Shown piece by piece: positions 7,891 to 16,101 of a stretch of 64,000 bases of DNA. Every line of letters begins with the position of its first letter. The first letter of the stretch is position 1. The notes under the pieces are model-generated. The model worked only from the letters and a program-made list of their open reading frames with translations. It searched no databases and was not told the DNA's origin. Source of the stretch: Christiangramia oceanisediminis (GTDB lineage Bacteria; Bacteroidota; Bacteroidia; Flavobacteriales; Flavobacteriaceae); NCBI RefSeq assembly GCF_022570735.2, contig NZ_JANCNS010000002.1, positions 992,001-1,056,000 on the forward strand. The letters are read 5' to 3'. The position numbers and the translations under genes are program-made.

Positions 7891-8970
7891 CTAGAGCCAT
7901 TTTTTCCTTTTAAAATAATAAAGCATCGCAAAGAAAATGATCACCATTATGCCCAATAGCACAAAATAGCTGTATTTCCACTGTAATTCCGGCATATATT
8001 CAAAGTTCATTCCGTATATACCGGCAAAAAATGTAAGTGGGATAAAGATACTTGCCATGATCGTAAGCACTTTCATCACTTCATTCATTCTATTGCTGAT
8101 GGTGGTCATATACAGGTCCATCAATCCCCATATCATTTCACGATAAATGTCGATATTTTCAGAGATTTGTATGATATGATCACTCAAATCCTGAATATAA
8201 TTGATGGTTTTTTCATGGATAAGCCCATTATTCAGTTTCTCGAGCCGGTGCACCACTTCTCTTAATGGAAACACTGAACGGCGTATCCTAAGTATGGTTC
8301 TTTTTAATTCCTGTATTTCAATGGTAATATTATCATTGGGTTTATCAACGAACAGGCTCTCCTCCAGTTTTTCGATCCGGTCACTCATATCGTCTATTAC
8401 CAGGAAGTAATTATCAATTATAGAATCCAGCAGGGCGAACATCAGGTAATCTGCAGATCTGCCGCGTATTCTTCCCGTTGCGGTTTCCAGGCGTTCTCTT
8501 ACAGGGTTAAAAACATCCCCATTAGACTCCTGGAAGGTCAACAGGTAATTTCGCCCAACTATCATACTAATGTGTTCATTTTCAATATTTCCATCCTTAT
8601 GATAGAGCATCTTGGCCACAATAAAAAGATAATCCCGGTACACCTCGATTTTAGGTCTCTGCCCCGTATTTACAATATCTTCCATCACCAGTGGATGCAG
8701 TTCATAATACTCCCCAAGTTTCTTGATCTCTTCCACATCACTAAGGCCATCAACATTGAACCAGGTAATTCGATCTTCGTCTACGAAATTAAAGGCATCT
8801 TCTACGGTGGTAGACCTGTATCGCTCATAATGCTCCTGATTGTAATCTATAACATCCAGCTGGGTTTTCGCGGCTTCCTTTCGACCCACATAGGTCATGG
8901 TACCCGGTATCTGGTTTACCGATTTTGCATGCTTTGGACGCTTCATCAAGGATAATGGTTTGATTGGCAT
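7891..8970 (-). CDS. corA: CorA-family magnesium/cobalt transporter
   Basis: A 359-residue CorA-type divalent cation channel of the inner membrane. The pore signature GMN is present in IYGMNFEYMPELQW between the two C-terminal transmembrane helices (VLTIMASIFIPLTFFAGI and YFVLLGIMVIIFFAMLYYF). The cytoplasmic funnel domain precedes them, and the C-terminus is basic (KRKKWL), as usual for the family. It mediates Mg2+ (and Co2+/Ni2+) uptake. The lactonase gene follows immediately. Length and motif agree with a functional transporter. Confidence 0.95.
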   Translation of the reverse strand: MPIKPLSLMKRPKHAKSVNQIPGTMTYVGRKEAAKTQLDVIDYNQEHYERYRSTTVEDAFNFVDEDRITWFNVDGLSDVEEIKKLGEYYELHPLVMEDIVNTGQRPKIEVYRDYLFIVAKMLYHKDGNIENEHISMIVGRNYLLTFQESNGDVFNPVRERLETATGRIRGRSADYLMFALLDSIIDNYFLVIDDMSDRIEKLEESLFVDKPNDNITIEIQELKRTILRIRRSVFPLREVVHRLEKLNNGLIHEKTINYIQDLSDHIIQISENIDIYREMIWGLMDLYMTTISNRMNEVMKVLTIMASIFIPLTFFAGIYGMNFEYMPELQWKYSYFVLLGIMVIIFFAMLYYFKRKKWL

Positions 8971-9030
8971 AAGGGAACGCTTTTTTATAAAAATAGATGA
9001 TTTTTTGAAGTGTACGGAATTTCTTCCAAT

Positions 9031-9819
9031 TTAATCGAATTCGATCTTTTTCAGGATAAGGCCCGAGGCCGGTGCCAGGTAATCCATCTGGAATTGAGGA
9101 TGATCGGGCAATAGACTCTTTTCGATATCATCGAGGCTCAACTCACCCCGGCCCAGCAGAACAAGGGCTCCCATCATCAACCTAACCTGGTGCCTTAAAA
9201 ACCCGGCAGCATGAATATTAAATATATAGGATTTCTTCGGAAAAAAATTTGCGGTATATACTTCATTTTCCACGATCTCAGACTTCAGCATCTCCCTTTC
9301 AAAAGTGCTTTTTTCTGAAACACGTACGCAATAATTCCTGAAATTATGAACACCCTGGAACAGCTTGGCTCCTTCCTTCATTTTTTCGATATCCAGATCT
9401 TCCTGGAAATTGGCCATAAATGGCGCGCAGAACGGGTGAAACTTTTCAGAATTACAGAAGAGATATGCGTATTCCTTTGTTTTGGAATTTTGAATGATAT
9501 TGAAATCCTTATCTACTTCCTCTATCCCTAACGCCCTTATATCCTGTGGCAGGTTCTTATTGAACAATTTTAAAAATGAATCCAGGTCCTCCAGAGGTTC
9601 ATGGTCCACGAACAATTCAAAAGCCGATTCTTCTGCTGAAACCATAGCATCAGTGCGACTGGTCCCCAGGATCTTGAATTTAGCTTCAGGCAATACCCAG
9701 CCCAGAGTTTTTGTTATTAAACCTTCCACGGTTTTTACGTCGGGTTGCTTTTGCCAGCCATGTAACCTGTATCCCAGGTATTGAACTTTAATGAAGTAGT
9801 AGAAACGTTTTCTAAACAA
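9031..9819 (-). CDS. Divergent TruA-like tRNA pseudouridine synthase
   Basis: TruA-family fold: the start FYYFIKVQYLGYRLHGWQKQ matches the TruA opening (YdGt-FhGWQ), and the catalytic Asp is kept in SRTDA. However, the usual GRTDxGVHA loop reads SRTDAMVSAEES, and the C-terminal half is shortened around FRNYCVRVSEKSTFER and GFLRHQVRLMMGALVLLGRG. TruA proper modifies U38-40 in tRNA anticodon arms. This looks like the second, diverged paralogue that some Bacteroidetes carry, so target RNA and activity are open. A -7-like box (TATCTTTG, minus strand) sits at 9835-9842. Confidence 0.8.
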   Translation of the reverse strand: MFRKRFYYFIKVQYLGYRLHGWQKQPDVKTVEGLITKTLGWVLPEAKFKILGTSRTDAMVSAEESAFELFVDHEPLEDLDSFLKLFNKNLPQDIRALGIEEVDKDFNIIQNSKTKEYAYLFCNSEKFHPFCAPFMANFQEDLDIEKMKEGAKLFQGVHNFRNYCVRVSEKSTFEREMLKSEIVENEVYTANFFPKKSYIFNIHAAGFLRHQVRLMMGALVLLGRGELSLDDIEKSLLPDHPQFQMDYLAPASGLILKKIEFD

Positions 9820-9834
9820 TGGTTAGTTTTTGGG

Positions 9835-9842
9835 CAAAGATA
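9835..9842 (-). promoter_or_regulatory. Candidate -7 box (TATCTTTG) for the TruA-like gene
   Basis: Minus-strand TATCTTTG fits the Bacteroidetes TAnnTTTG consensus and ends 15 bp before the ATG at 9819. No clear TTG -33 element at the preferred distance was found. Confidence 0.4.
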
Positions 9843-9939
9843 TTATTATTCTAAAACTGTATTTTTTAAAAAAATTCAGCAAAGGTGTAACAATTATTTT
9901 TCTGTTTCGTCTTTAGGGTGTCAATCAATAATTAAAAAA

Positions 9940-10071
9940 ATGGAAAACCTGAACTTTATCAATAGGGATTTCGAAAATATGAATCCGGCCAAAGGTCGTC
10001 GAAGAGCCTGGCAACACATCCGGATATCTGCAGGAAAAATTAATCATCATCCCATCATCAACCTGAATTAA
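9940..10071 (+). CDS. Small basic protein of 43 residues, unknown function
   Basis: An ATG at 9940 begins a 43-codon frame (MENLNFINRDFENMNPAKGRR...), ending in a His/Asn-rich tail. The centre (AKGRRRAWQHIRISAGK) is strongly basic, and there is no signal peptide. The frame is open further upstream to about 9781, but that part is low-complexity and overlaps the TruA leader. A strong GAAA-tetraloop terminator 30 bp downstream supports a short independent transcript. I recognise no family. Nucleic-acid binding is a guess from charge only. Confidence 0.5.
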   Translation: MENLNFINRDFENMNPAKGRRRAWQHIRISAGKINHHPIINLN

Positions 10072-10101
10072 AAAGATCTTCGTCATCAATCAAAGCATCA
10101 T

Positions 10102-10123
10102 AGCCCCGAAAGGGGCTTTTTTA
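10102..10123 (+). terminator. GAAA-tetraloop terminator
   Basis: AGCCCC-GAAA-GGGGCT followed by a T-run. It ends the small 9940-10071 transcript and insulates the dipeptidyl peptidase gene. Confidence 0.85.
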
Positions 10124-10254
10124 TTTACTGCTGCTGAAAAAGCTTAGCCTCGATGAACTCATACGAGCCGTTATACCTTAAACTGGCTGAGAAAGGGCTT
10201 CGAAAAGGTGGCTATATTTCATATCTTGTGATTCGATAAAATGCAATCACTATC

Positions 10255-12432
10255 ATGACAAAGTACCTCAAAATCCTTTTTTTATTTTTCCTCAGCACCT
10301 ACACCGTCAGTGCGCAAACTGGCAGGGAGAAACTCACTACAGAAGATTATGAAAAAGCCACCAGGTTTCTCAGTTTTAACACCCGGGACCTGGTAGATAA
10401 AAGTTATGTGAGCCCTAACTGGCTGGAAAACGGGCAATTCTGGTATAAGATTTCTGAAAATGGAAATGCCAGCTATGTCCTGGTAGATCCTGCAAATGGA
10501 AATAAACGTACTGCTGATTCTGAAAACAATATCATGCAAATGGCTGGAGCAAGCAGGGTTGATAACAAAGCGGCTACTTCCTGGACCGAAGTGGTTTCTC
10601 CTAATGGTGAAAAAGCTGCTTTTATTAAAGACTGGAACCTCTGGATGAGGGATCTTAAGAGTGGGGACAGCATTCAGCTTACTTTTGATGGAGAGGAAAA
10701 TTATGGTTATGCTACCGATAATGCCGGCTGGAGAAAAAGCGACAAACCTATCCTGCTCTGGTCTCCCGATTCTAAAAAGATCGCCACTTACCGGCAGGAT
10801 CAGCGACATGTGAACGATATGTACCTGGTAAGCACCAACGTGGGTTCACCTGAACTTCAAAGATGGAAATACCCGCTTCCTACAGATGAGGAAGTAATAA
10901 AGATAGAAAGAGTAATTATTCATACCCAACAACCTAAGGTGGTAGATCTACAGGTGCCGGCCGACCCCAGAAGAGGGACGCTATGTGACGACATCTCCTG
11001 TTCTGGAGGTTTCGACGACAACCAGTGGAGCAAGGACTCCAAACAACTCGCCTTTGTTTCCAGTTCCCGTGATCATAAAAGCGCCAAAATGCGGATTGCC
11101 GATGCAGAAACCGGAGCCGTAAGGGAGGTTTTCGAGGAAAAGGTAGAAACTCAATATGAATCTGGTCAGGGAGCCATCAACTGGAGATTCCTTTCCGCTT
11201 CCAATGAAATCATCTGGTATTCTGAAAGGGATGACTGGGGCCATCTTTATCTGTATGACTCCAAAACCGGCAATTTAAAGAACCAGATCACAAAAGGTGA
11301 TTTTGTGGTGACTCAACTGAAGGTGGTTGACGAAGAAGACCGCAAGTTGTATTTTATGGCCAATGGTCGTGAAGAGGGCCGCGATCCTTATTTCAGTCAT
11401 TTTTACAGCATTAACTTCAACGGAAAAAATCTGAAATTATTAACTCCGGAAAACGGGAATCATTCGGTTTCTATTTCGCCTGATGAGAAATACTTTGTCG
11501 ATAATTATTCCCAGCCTGATGTTCCCAATGTGGCCGAGCTTCGCAATATAAAAGGAAAGCTTATCAGCACACTGGAAAAGGCGGATATTTCAAGACTAAA
11601 AGAAACCGGCTGGCAGGCACCAAAACCAATTACTGTAAAATCAAGAGACGGAAGATGGGACCTGTATGGGCTTATGTTCACTCCTACTCACCTGGATGAA
11701 TCAAAGAAATATCCGGTAGTGAATTATATTTATCCCGGGCCTCAGGGAGGTGGAGTAGGCAGTAGATCCTTTTACCCGTCTCGCAGAGACCACCAGGCCC
11801 TTGCTGAACTTGGTTTTGTGGTGGTAGTGATCGATGGAACCTGTAACCCAGATCGTTCAAAATCGTTTCACGACGCCTGCTACGGAAATATGGCCGATAA
11901 TACCCTCGAAGACCAGATCTCCGGCATCAAACAACTGGCAGAAAGATATCCCTATATGGATCTTGATCATGTTGGGATCTGGGGACATTCGGGTGGAGGA
12001 TTTGCCACGGCAGCAGCGATGTTCAAATATCCTGAATTTTATAAAGTAGGAATTTCAGAATCTGGGAATCATGATAACCGTAACTACGAGGACGACTGGG
12101 GCGAACGTTATATTGGATTGTTAGAGACAGGCGAAGATGGCCTTTCCAATTACGAGAAGCAGGCCAACCAGAACCTGGCTGCCAACCTCGAAGGAAAGCT
12201 GATGCTTGCCCACGGTGCGATGGACGACAATGTGCCTCCATATAATACCTATCTCCTGGTGGATGCTCTAATTGAAGCGAATAAGGATTTTGATCTCATC
12301 ATCTTCCCGCACGCCCGTCATGGTTTCGGAAAAGACTCCTATTACATGATGAGAAGACGCTGGGACTATTTTGTAGAACACCTTATGGATGCAACTCCGC
12401 CCGAGGATTTTGTGATAGACCCTTCAAATTAA
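10255..12432 (+). CDS. Dipeptidyl peptidase IV-type S9 serine protease
   Basis: A 725-residue exported S9B peptidase. Signal peptide MTKYLKILFLFFLSTYTVSAQ, then an eight-bladed-propeller domain (DPPIV_N) and a C-terminal alpha/beta hydrolase. The catalytic triad is visible: Ser579 in GIWGHSGGG, Asp657 in HGAMDDNVPP, His689 in ARHGFG. It removes N-terminal X-Pro/X-Ala dipeptides from peptides in the periplasm or at the surface, feeding protein-based nutrition. It heads a plus-strand series (GyrI-like, DUF1853, GNAT, TauE, CDF) with short gaps, possibly one long transcript. Confidence 0.95.
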   Translation: MTKYLKILFLFFLSTYTVSAQTGREKLTTEDYEKATRFLSFNTRDLVDKSYVSPNWLENGQFWYKISENGNASYVLVDPANGNKRTADSENNIMQMAGASRVDNKAATSWTEVVSPNGEKAAFIKDWNLWMRDLKSGDSIQLTFDGEENYGYATDNAGWRKSDKPILLWSPDSKKIATYRQDQRHVNDMYLVSTNVGSPELQRWKYPLPTDEEVIKIERVIIHTQQPKVVDLQVPADPRRGTLCDDISCSGGFDDNQWSKDSKQLAFVSSSRDHKSAKMRIADAETGAVREVFEEKVETQYESGQGAINWRFLSASNEIIWYSERDDWGHLYLYDSKTGNLKNQITKGDFVVTQLKVVDEEDRKLYFMANGREEGRDPYFSHFYSINFNGKNLKLLTPENGNHSVSISPDEKYFVDNYSQPDVPNVAELRNIKGKLISTLEKADISRLKETGWQAPKPITVKSRDGRWDLYGLMFTPTHLDESKKYPVVNYIYPGPQGGGVGSRSFYPSRRDHQALAELGFVVVVIDGTCNPDRSKSFHDACYGNMADNTLEDQISGIKQLAERYPYMDLDHVGIWGHSGGGFATAAAMFKYPEFYKVGISESGNHDNRNYEDDWGERYIGLLETGEDGLSNYEKQANQNLAANLEGKLMLAHGAMDDNVPPYNTYLLVDALIEANKDFDLIIFPHARHGFGKDSYYMMRRRWDYFVEHLMDATPPEDFVIDPSN

Positions 12433-12438
12433 AAGCTT

Positions 12439-12933
12439 ATGAAAGAACCAGAAATAGTTGACGTAGAGTCCAAGGAATTAGTAGGTATCAGTTTACATAC
12501 CAGCCTGGCCGATGATAAGACCGGCATTCTTTGGAAGCGTTTTATGAAGAGTAAAGACGAGATCAAAAATGCCAAATCCAGCGACCTTTATTCGGTACAG
12601 GTTTACGACGACGGATTTATTAAAGGCCAGTTCAACTCCCAGTCGGTATTTGAAAAATGGGCAGCCATGGAGGTTGAGGATCTATCCCAGTTACCAGAAC
12701 GCTTGCAGGGCATGAAGATCCCAGCTGGAAAATATGCAGTTTTTGTGCATGAAGGAACTTCCAAAAAATTTGCCGAAACCGCACAGGCTATATTTGGAGA
12801 ATGGCTCCCCAATTCAGGATACGAACTGGAAGACCGCCCTCATTTCGAGGTTATGGGCAAGGATTATAAAGGTCCCGAAAATCCGGAAAGCAAGGAACAT
12901 ATCTATATTCCAATCAAGCCTAAAAATAACTAG
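12439..12933 (+). CDS. GyrI-like / AraC effector-binding-domain protein
   Basis: A 164-residue stand-alone small-molecule-binding domain (AraC_E_bind/GyrI-like, SOUL-like fold), without the helix-turn-helix region of full AraC or BmrR regulators. Characteristic segments: ELVGISLHTSL near the start, LYSVQVYDDG, the IPAGKYAVFVHEGT strand, FGEWLPNSGYELEDRPHFEVM, and the closing IYIPIKPK. Such proteins bind hydrophobic cations or hydrolyse cyclopropanoid toxins in some members. It starts 6 bp after the dipeptidyl peptidase stop and is almost certainly co-transcribed with it. The ligand is unknown. Confidence 0.82.
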   Translation: MKEPEIVDVESKELVGISLHTSLADDKTGILWKRFMKSKDEIKNAKSSDLYSVQVYDDGFIKGQFNSQSVFEKWAAMEVEDLSQLPERLQGMKIPAGKYAVFVHEGTSKKFAETAQAIFGEWLPNSGYELEDRPHFEVMGKDYKGPENPESKEHIYIPIKPKNN

Positions 12934-12940
12934 ATCTCCA

Positions 12941-13789
12941 TTGGCAAATATTGATCATGTAGGACAGCCAGGATTTTCAGAGCAATTCAGGGGCTTTTTA
13001 AATACCCAGGATATTTGTGAGAAACTGGAGTTGGATGAATTCAGCACATTTAAGTTTCCCGAAATCAAATTTACCAAGGATCTTGAGGATGACTTAAAAG
13101 CCTTGCAACATCCAAGAAATTCGGTTCTCGGAAAACGCATGGAAAGCTTCTTCTCTATTGCCATCAAGCATTCAGACAGGTACAGGATGCTGGCTTCCAA
13201 TATCCAGATCATCGAAGAAAAGCAAACCCTTGGAGAACTTGATTTCCTGGTTTACGATAATATGCTGCGAAAACCATTGCACGTAGAGCTGGTTTACAAA
13301 TTATATGTTTACGATGCTTCTTTTAACCACGAGCTGGAAAGATGGATAGGCCCGAACCGGCGCGATAGTTTTTCTAAAAAACTGGATAAGCTCAGGTCGC
13401 GGCAATTCCCGTTGCTTTTTAAACCTGAAACTCAAAGATATCTGCAGGATCACGATCTTAAGCCTGGAGATATTGATCAGCAGCTTTGTTTTAAGGCCCA
13501 GCTGTATTTACCAAAAAAGAAAAAACTGGAGTACACAAATGCCGATGCAAAGTCTTTTGACGGAAGCTGGCTTGGATTGGATGAATTCCGCGATATGGAC
13601 TGGAAGAGACATCTGTTTTTTAGTCCGAAGAAGAAACTCTGGTCATCTGATCCCGCTTTCAATTCCAGCTGGAAAACCTATTCAGAAATCATCCATGAGA
13701 TCGAAAGCTTTCTGGACAAAAACAAGTCGCCGCTTATATGGATGAAAACCAAAACCTCCTATATTCGTTTTTTCATAGTTTGGTGGTAA
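12941..13789 (+). CDS. DUF1853 family protein, PD-(D/E)XK-like
   Basis: A 282-residue protein resembling the DUF1853 family (function unproven). I place the start at TTG 12941 (ANIDHVGQPGF...). The frame is open further back to an ATG at 12734, but that part lies wholly within the GyrI-like gene and reads like out-of-frame noise. GELDFLVYD followed by KPLHVELVYKLYVYD has the D...ExxxK spacing of a PD-(D/E)XK nuclease core. This is pattern reading, not proof. The stop abuts the GNAT gene start (13790) with no gap, implying coupling. Confidence 0.72.
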   Translation: MANIDHVGQPGFSEQFRGFLNTQDICEKLELDEFSTFKFPEIKFTKDLEDDLKALQHPRNSVLGKRMESFFSIAIKHSDRYRMLASNIQIIEEKQTLGELDFLVYDNMLRKPLHVELVYKLYVYDASFNHELERWIGPNRRDSFSKKLDKLRSRQFPLLFKPETQRYLQDHDLKPGDIDQQLCFKAQLYLPKKKKLEYTNADAKSFDGSWLGLDEFRDMDWKRHLFFSPKKKLWSSDPAFNSSWKTYSEIIHEIESFLDKNKSPLIWMKTKTSYIRFFIVWW

Positions 13790-14278
13790 ATGATTAGATT
13801 CATCACAGATGAGAATGCCTTGCAGGTCCTCGAAATTTATAGCTATGGCCTGCAGAGCCGTAACGCGACTTTCGAAACCAGGGTTCCAGGCTGGAAGGAT
13901 TGGAACGAGAAATTTCATACGCATTCCAGGTTGGGTTATTTTGAAGATGACCAGTTACTCGGCTGGGCAGCTATTACACCTTTTTCAAAAAGGGAAGTTT
14001 ATCGGGGTGTTGCTGAAGTGAGTATCTATGTAAATCCAAACCATTCGGGAAAAGGAATTGGATCTGGATTGATGGCAGCACTTATTAGCTCATCCGAGGA
14101 AAATGGGATATGGACATTGTTTTCAAGTGTTTTTCCAGAAAACCAAGCCACCATTCGGCTACATGAAAAATACGGCTTCCAACTGCTGGGCAGGAGGAAT
14201 AAAATAGCAAAACTTGATGGGATCTGGCGAGATACGCTCATCTTTGAAAGACGAAGCAAACTAACAGGAATCGATTAA
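13790..14278 (+). CDS. GNAT N-acetyltransferase, phosphinothricin acetyltransferase-like
   Basis: A 162-residue GNAT enzyme of the Pat/MnaT group. The opening IYSYGLQSRNATFETRVPGWKDW matches the family pattern around TATFET. The acetyl-CoA P-loop is VNPNHSGKGIGSGLMAAL, and the C-terminal motif is ENQATIRLHEKYGFQLLGRRNKIAKLDGIWRDTLIFER. Relatives acetylate phosphinothricin, methionine sulfone or sulfoximine, or other amino acid analogues. The gene starts directly after the DUF1853 stop and is 10 bp before the TauE/SafE gene. Substrate not predictable from sequence. Confidence 0.9.
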   Translation: MIRFITDENALQVLEIYSYGLQSRNATFETRVPGWKDWNEKFHTHSRLGYFEDDQLLGWAAITPFSKREVYRGVAEVSIYVNPNHSGKGIGSGLMAALISSSEENGIWTLFSSVFPENQATIRLHEKYGFQLLGRRNKIAKLDGIWRDTLIFERRSKLTGID

Positions 14279-14288
14279 AATCAGGTTA

Positions 14289-15044
14289 ATGGCTGAAATT
14301 TTCCAGGATATAAACATACTCTATCTATTCATCCTTTTTGCTGCCGGAATTATTGCATTTATTATTTCCACTATTTCGGGTGGCGGTGGTGCGCTAATCC
14401 TCGTCCCATTTCTTAATTTCCTTATTAGCACCACTAAAACCGCACCGGTACTTAACCTGGGAACCTTCATAGGAAGGCCGGCCAGGCTTATCATTTTCTG
14501 GAAACACATCAACTGGAAGGTATTCTGGTATTATGTCCCGGCAGCTATGCTGGGCGCCTGGATCGCAGGCTGGTTCTTTGTAAAAGTGAATGCAGGCTGG
14601 TTACAGATCCTGGTAGGACTATTCCTGGTAAGTACCGTATTTCAGTATAGATTTGGAAAAAAGGAACGTTCATTCCCGGTTAGACTCTGGTATTTTATCC
14701 CGCTGGGCTTCATAGTTTCCCTGCTCGGCACCATAATCGGGGCGCTTGGCCCCATTCTGAATCCGTTTTACCTAAATCTTGGTCTCGATAAAGAGGAACT
14801 GATCGCTACCAAAACCGTCAACTCCTTTTTCCTGGGTATCTCTCAAATTGGAAGTTACGCCTTTTTCGGTCTTTTATATGCTGAATTATGGATCTACGGG
14901 ATCGCCCTGGGATTGGGAGCCGTAGTAGGAAATATCATCGGAAAAAAGTTCCTGTCAAAAATGAAAAGCAGCACATTCCGAAAATTACTGATCATTCTGA
15001 TGGTTATTAGCGGAATCCTGTTAATATATAACCAGCTTAAATAA
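14289..15044 (+). CDS. TauE/SafE-family sulfite/anion exporter
   Basis: A 251-residue polytopic inner-membrane protein with about eight hydrophobic segments. It carries the family's glycine-rich first repeat (ISTISGGGGALILVPFL) and the second repeat LLGTIIGALGPILNPFYL, the inverted-repeat signature of TauE/SafE/YfcA permeases. Members export sulfite, sulfoacetate or other small organic anions. Given the probable sulfonolipid pathway elsewhere in this window, sulfite handling is conceivable, but no linkage is shown. It lies in the plus-strand run between GNAT and the cation efflux gene. Confidence 0.88.
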   Translation: MAEIFQDINILYLFILFAAGIIAFIISTISGGGGALILVPFLNFLISTTKTAPVLNLGTFIGRPARLIIFWKHINWKVFWYYVPAAMLGAWIAGWFFVKVNAGWLQILVGLFLVSTVFQYRFGKKERSFPVRLWYFIPLGFIVSLLGTIIGALGPILNPFYLNLGLDKEELIATKTVNSFFLGISQIGSYAFFGLLYAELWIYGIALGLGAVVGNIIGKKFLSKMKSSTFRKLLIILMVISGILLIYNQLK

Positions 15045-15078
15045 GATTCATAAATTAGGAGTCACTAAGAAATGAATC

Positions 15079-15957
15079 ATGCAGCCGGAATTCCGCGAAG
15101 CCATAAAAACCTCCTATCTCAGCATTGCCGCTAACACTGTCCTGGCGATAGCAAAAGCCATTACAGGCATTTTCGGAAATTCCTATGCGCTAATTGCCGA
15201 TGCCATCGAATCGACTACCGATGTCTTTTCTTCCCTGCTCGTTTTACTTGGCTTGCGCTATGCAGCAAAACCGGCAGACGAAAATCATCCTTACGGACAT
15301 GGAAAAGCCGAGCCGCTAATTACATTTTTGGTAGTAGGTTTTTTGGTCGCTTCAGCCACCCTTATCGCGGTGGAAAGTATCGAAAACATCCAAACACCTC
15401 ACGAGGTTCCAGAGCCTTATACACTTATCGTTTTGGCAGTGATCATCATTCTAAAGGAAGTCTTTTACAGGTTCGTTTCTAAGAAAAGCACGGAAACCTC
15501 GAGTTCTGCCTTAAAGGCCGATGCCTGGCATCACCGTAGCGATGCGATCACTTCGCTCATGGCATTCATAGGAATTTCCATCGCACTATACATGGGAAAA
15601 GGTTATGAAAATGCCGATGACTGGGCAGCGCTCCTGGCTTCCGGATTTATACTTTTCAACGCTTATCTCATCCTAAGGCCTGCATTGGGAGAGGTGATGG
15701 ATGAACATCGATATGAGGGCATTGAAAAGAAGATCCGGAATATCGCTGAAAAGAATCCTGGGGTGGTGGAAACCGAAAAATGCTTTATCCGCAAAACAGG
15801 GATGACCTACCATGTGGATCTGCATATCGCCGTAGACGCGAACATCAGCGTTAAACAGGGTCATGATATAGCCCACCTTGTAAAGGATGAGATCCTGGAG
15901 CAACTTCCGCAGATAGCCGATGTACTAATTCACGTAGAACCCGACGACGAAATCTAA
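15079..15957 (+). CDS. Cation diffusion facilitator (CDF) efflux protein
   Basis: A 292-residue CDF transporter, inner membrane, exporting Zn2+, Fe2+, Mn2+ or similar by proton antiport. Transmembrane metal site motifs: SYALIADAIESTTDVFSS (D-x3-D type, helix II) and the helix V pair in KADAWHHRSDAITS. HPYGHGKAE is the typical short loop. The C-terminal cytoplasmic domain (KTGMTYHVDLHIAVD, ADVLIHVEPDDE) is the dimerisation/metal-sensing part. The HD-to-DD arrangement leans to Fe/Mn rather than Zn, but this is uncertain. Confidence 0.93.
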   Translation: MQPEFREAIKTSYLSIAANTVLAIAKAITGIFGNSYALIADAIESTTDVFSSLLVLLGLRYAAKPADENHPYGHGKAEPLITFLVVGFLVASATLIAVESIENIQTPHEVPEPYTLIVLAVIIILKEVFYRFVSKKSTETSSSALKADAWHHRSDAITSLMAFIGISIALYMGKGYENADDWAALLASGFILFNAYLILRPALGEVMDEHRYEGIEKKIRNIAEKNPGVVETEKCFIRKTGMTYHVDLHIAVDANISVKQGHDIAHLVKDEILEQLPQIADVLIHVEPDDEI

Positions 15958-16101
15958 AGCATTTTGCTCCTCGTTAATATTTCTTTAGAACTTCCCGGAT
16001 TTAATTAAGAAAGATTTAGCACTACAACCTGCTCGTAAGCTTTGATAGCTCTGCGTTTAAGCGTATATTATTTTTGATAATTAACCACAAAAAATGGAGA
16101 T

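Noticed and set aside
12734-12940. N-terminal extension of the DUF1853 protein to an upstream ATG
   Set aside because: The extension overlaps the GyrI-like gene completely and shows no family similarity.
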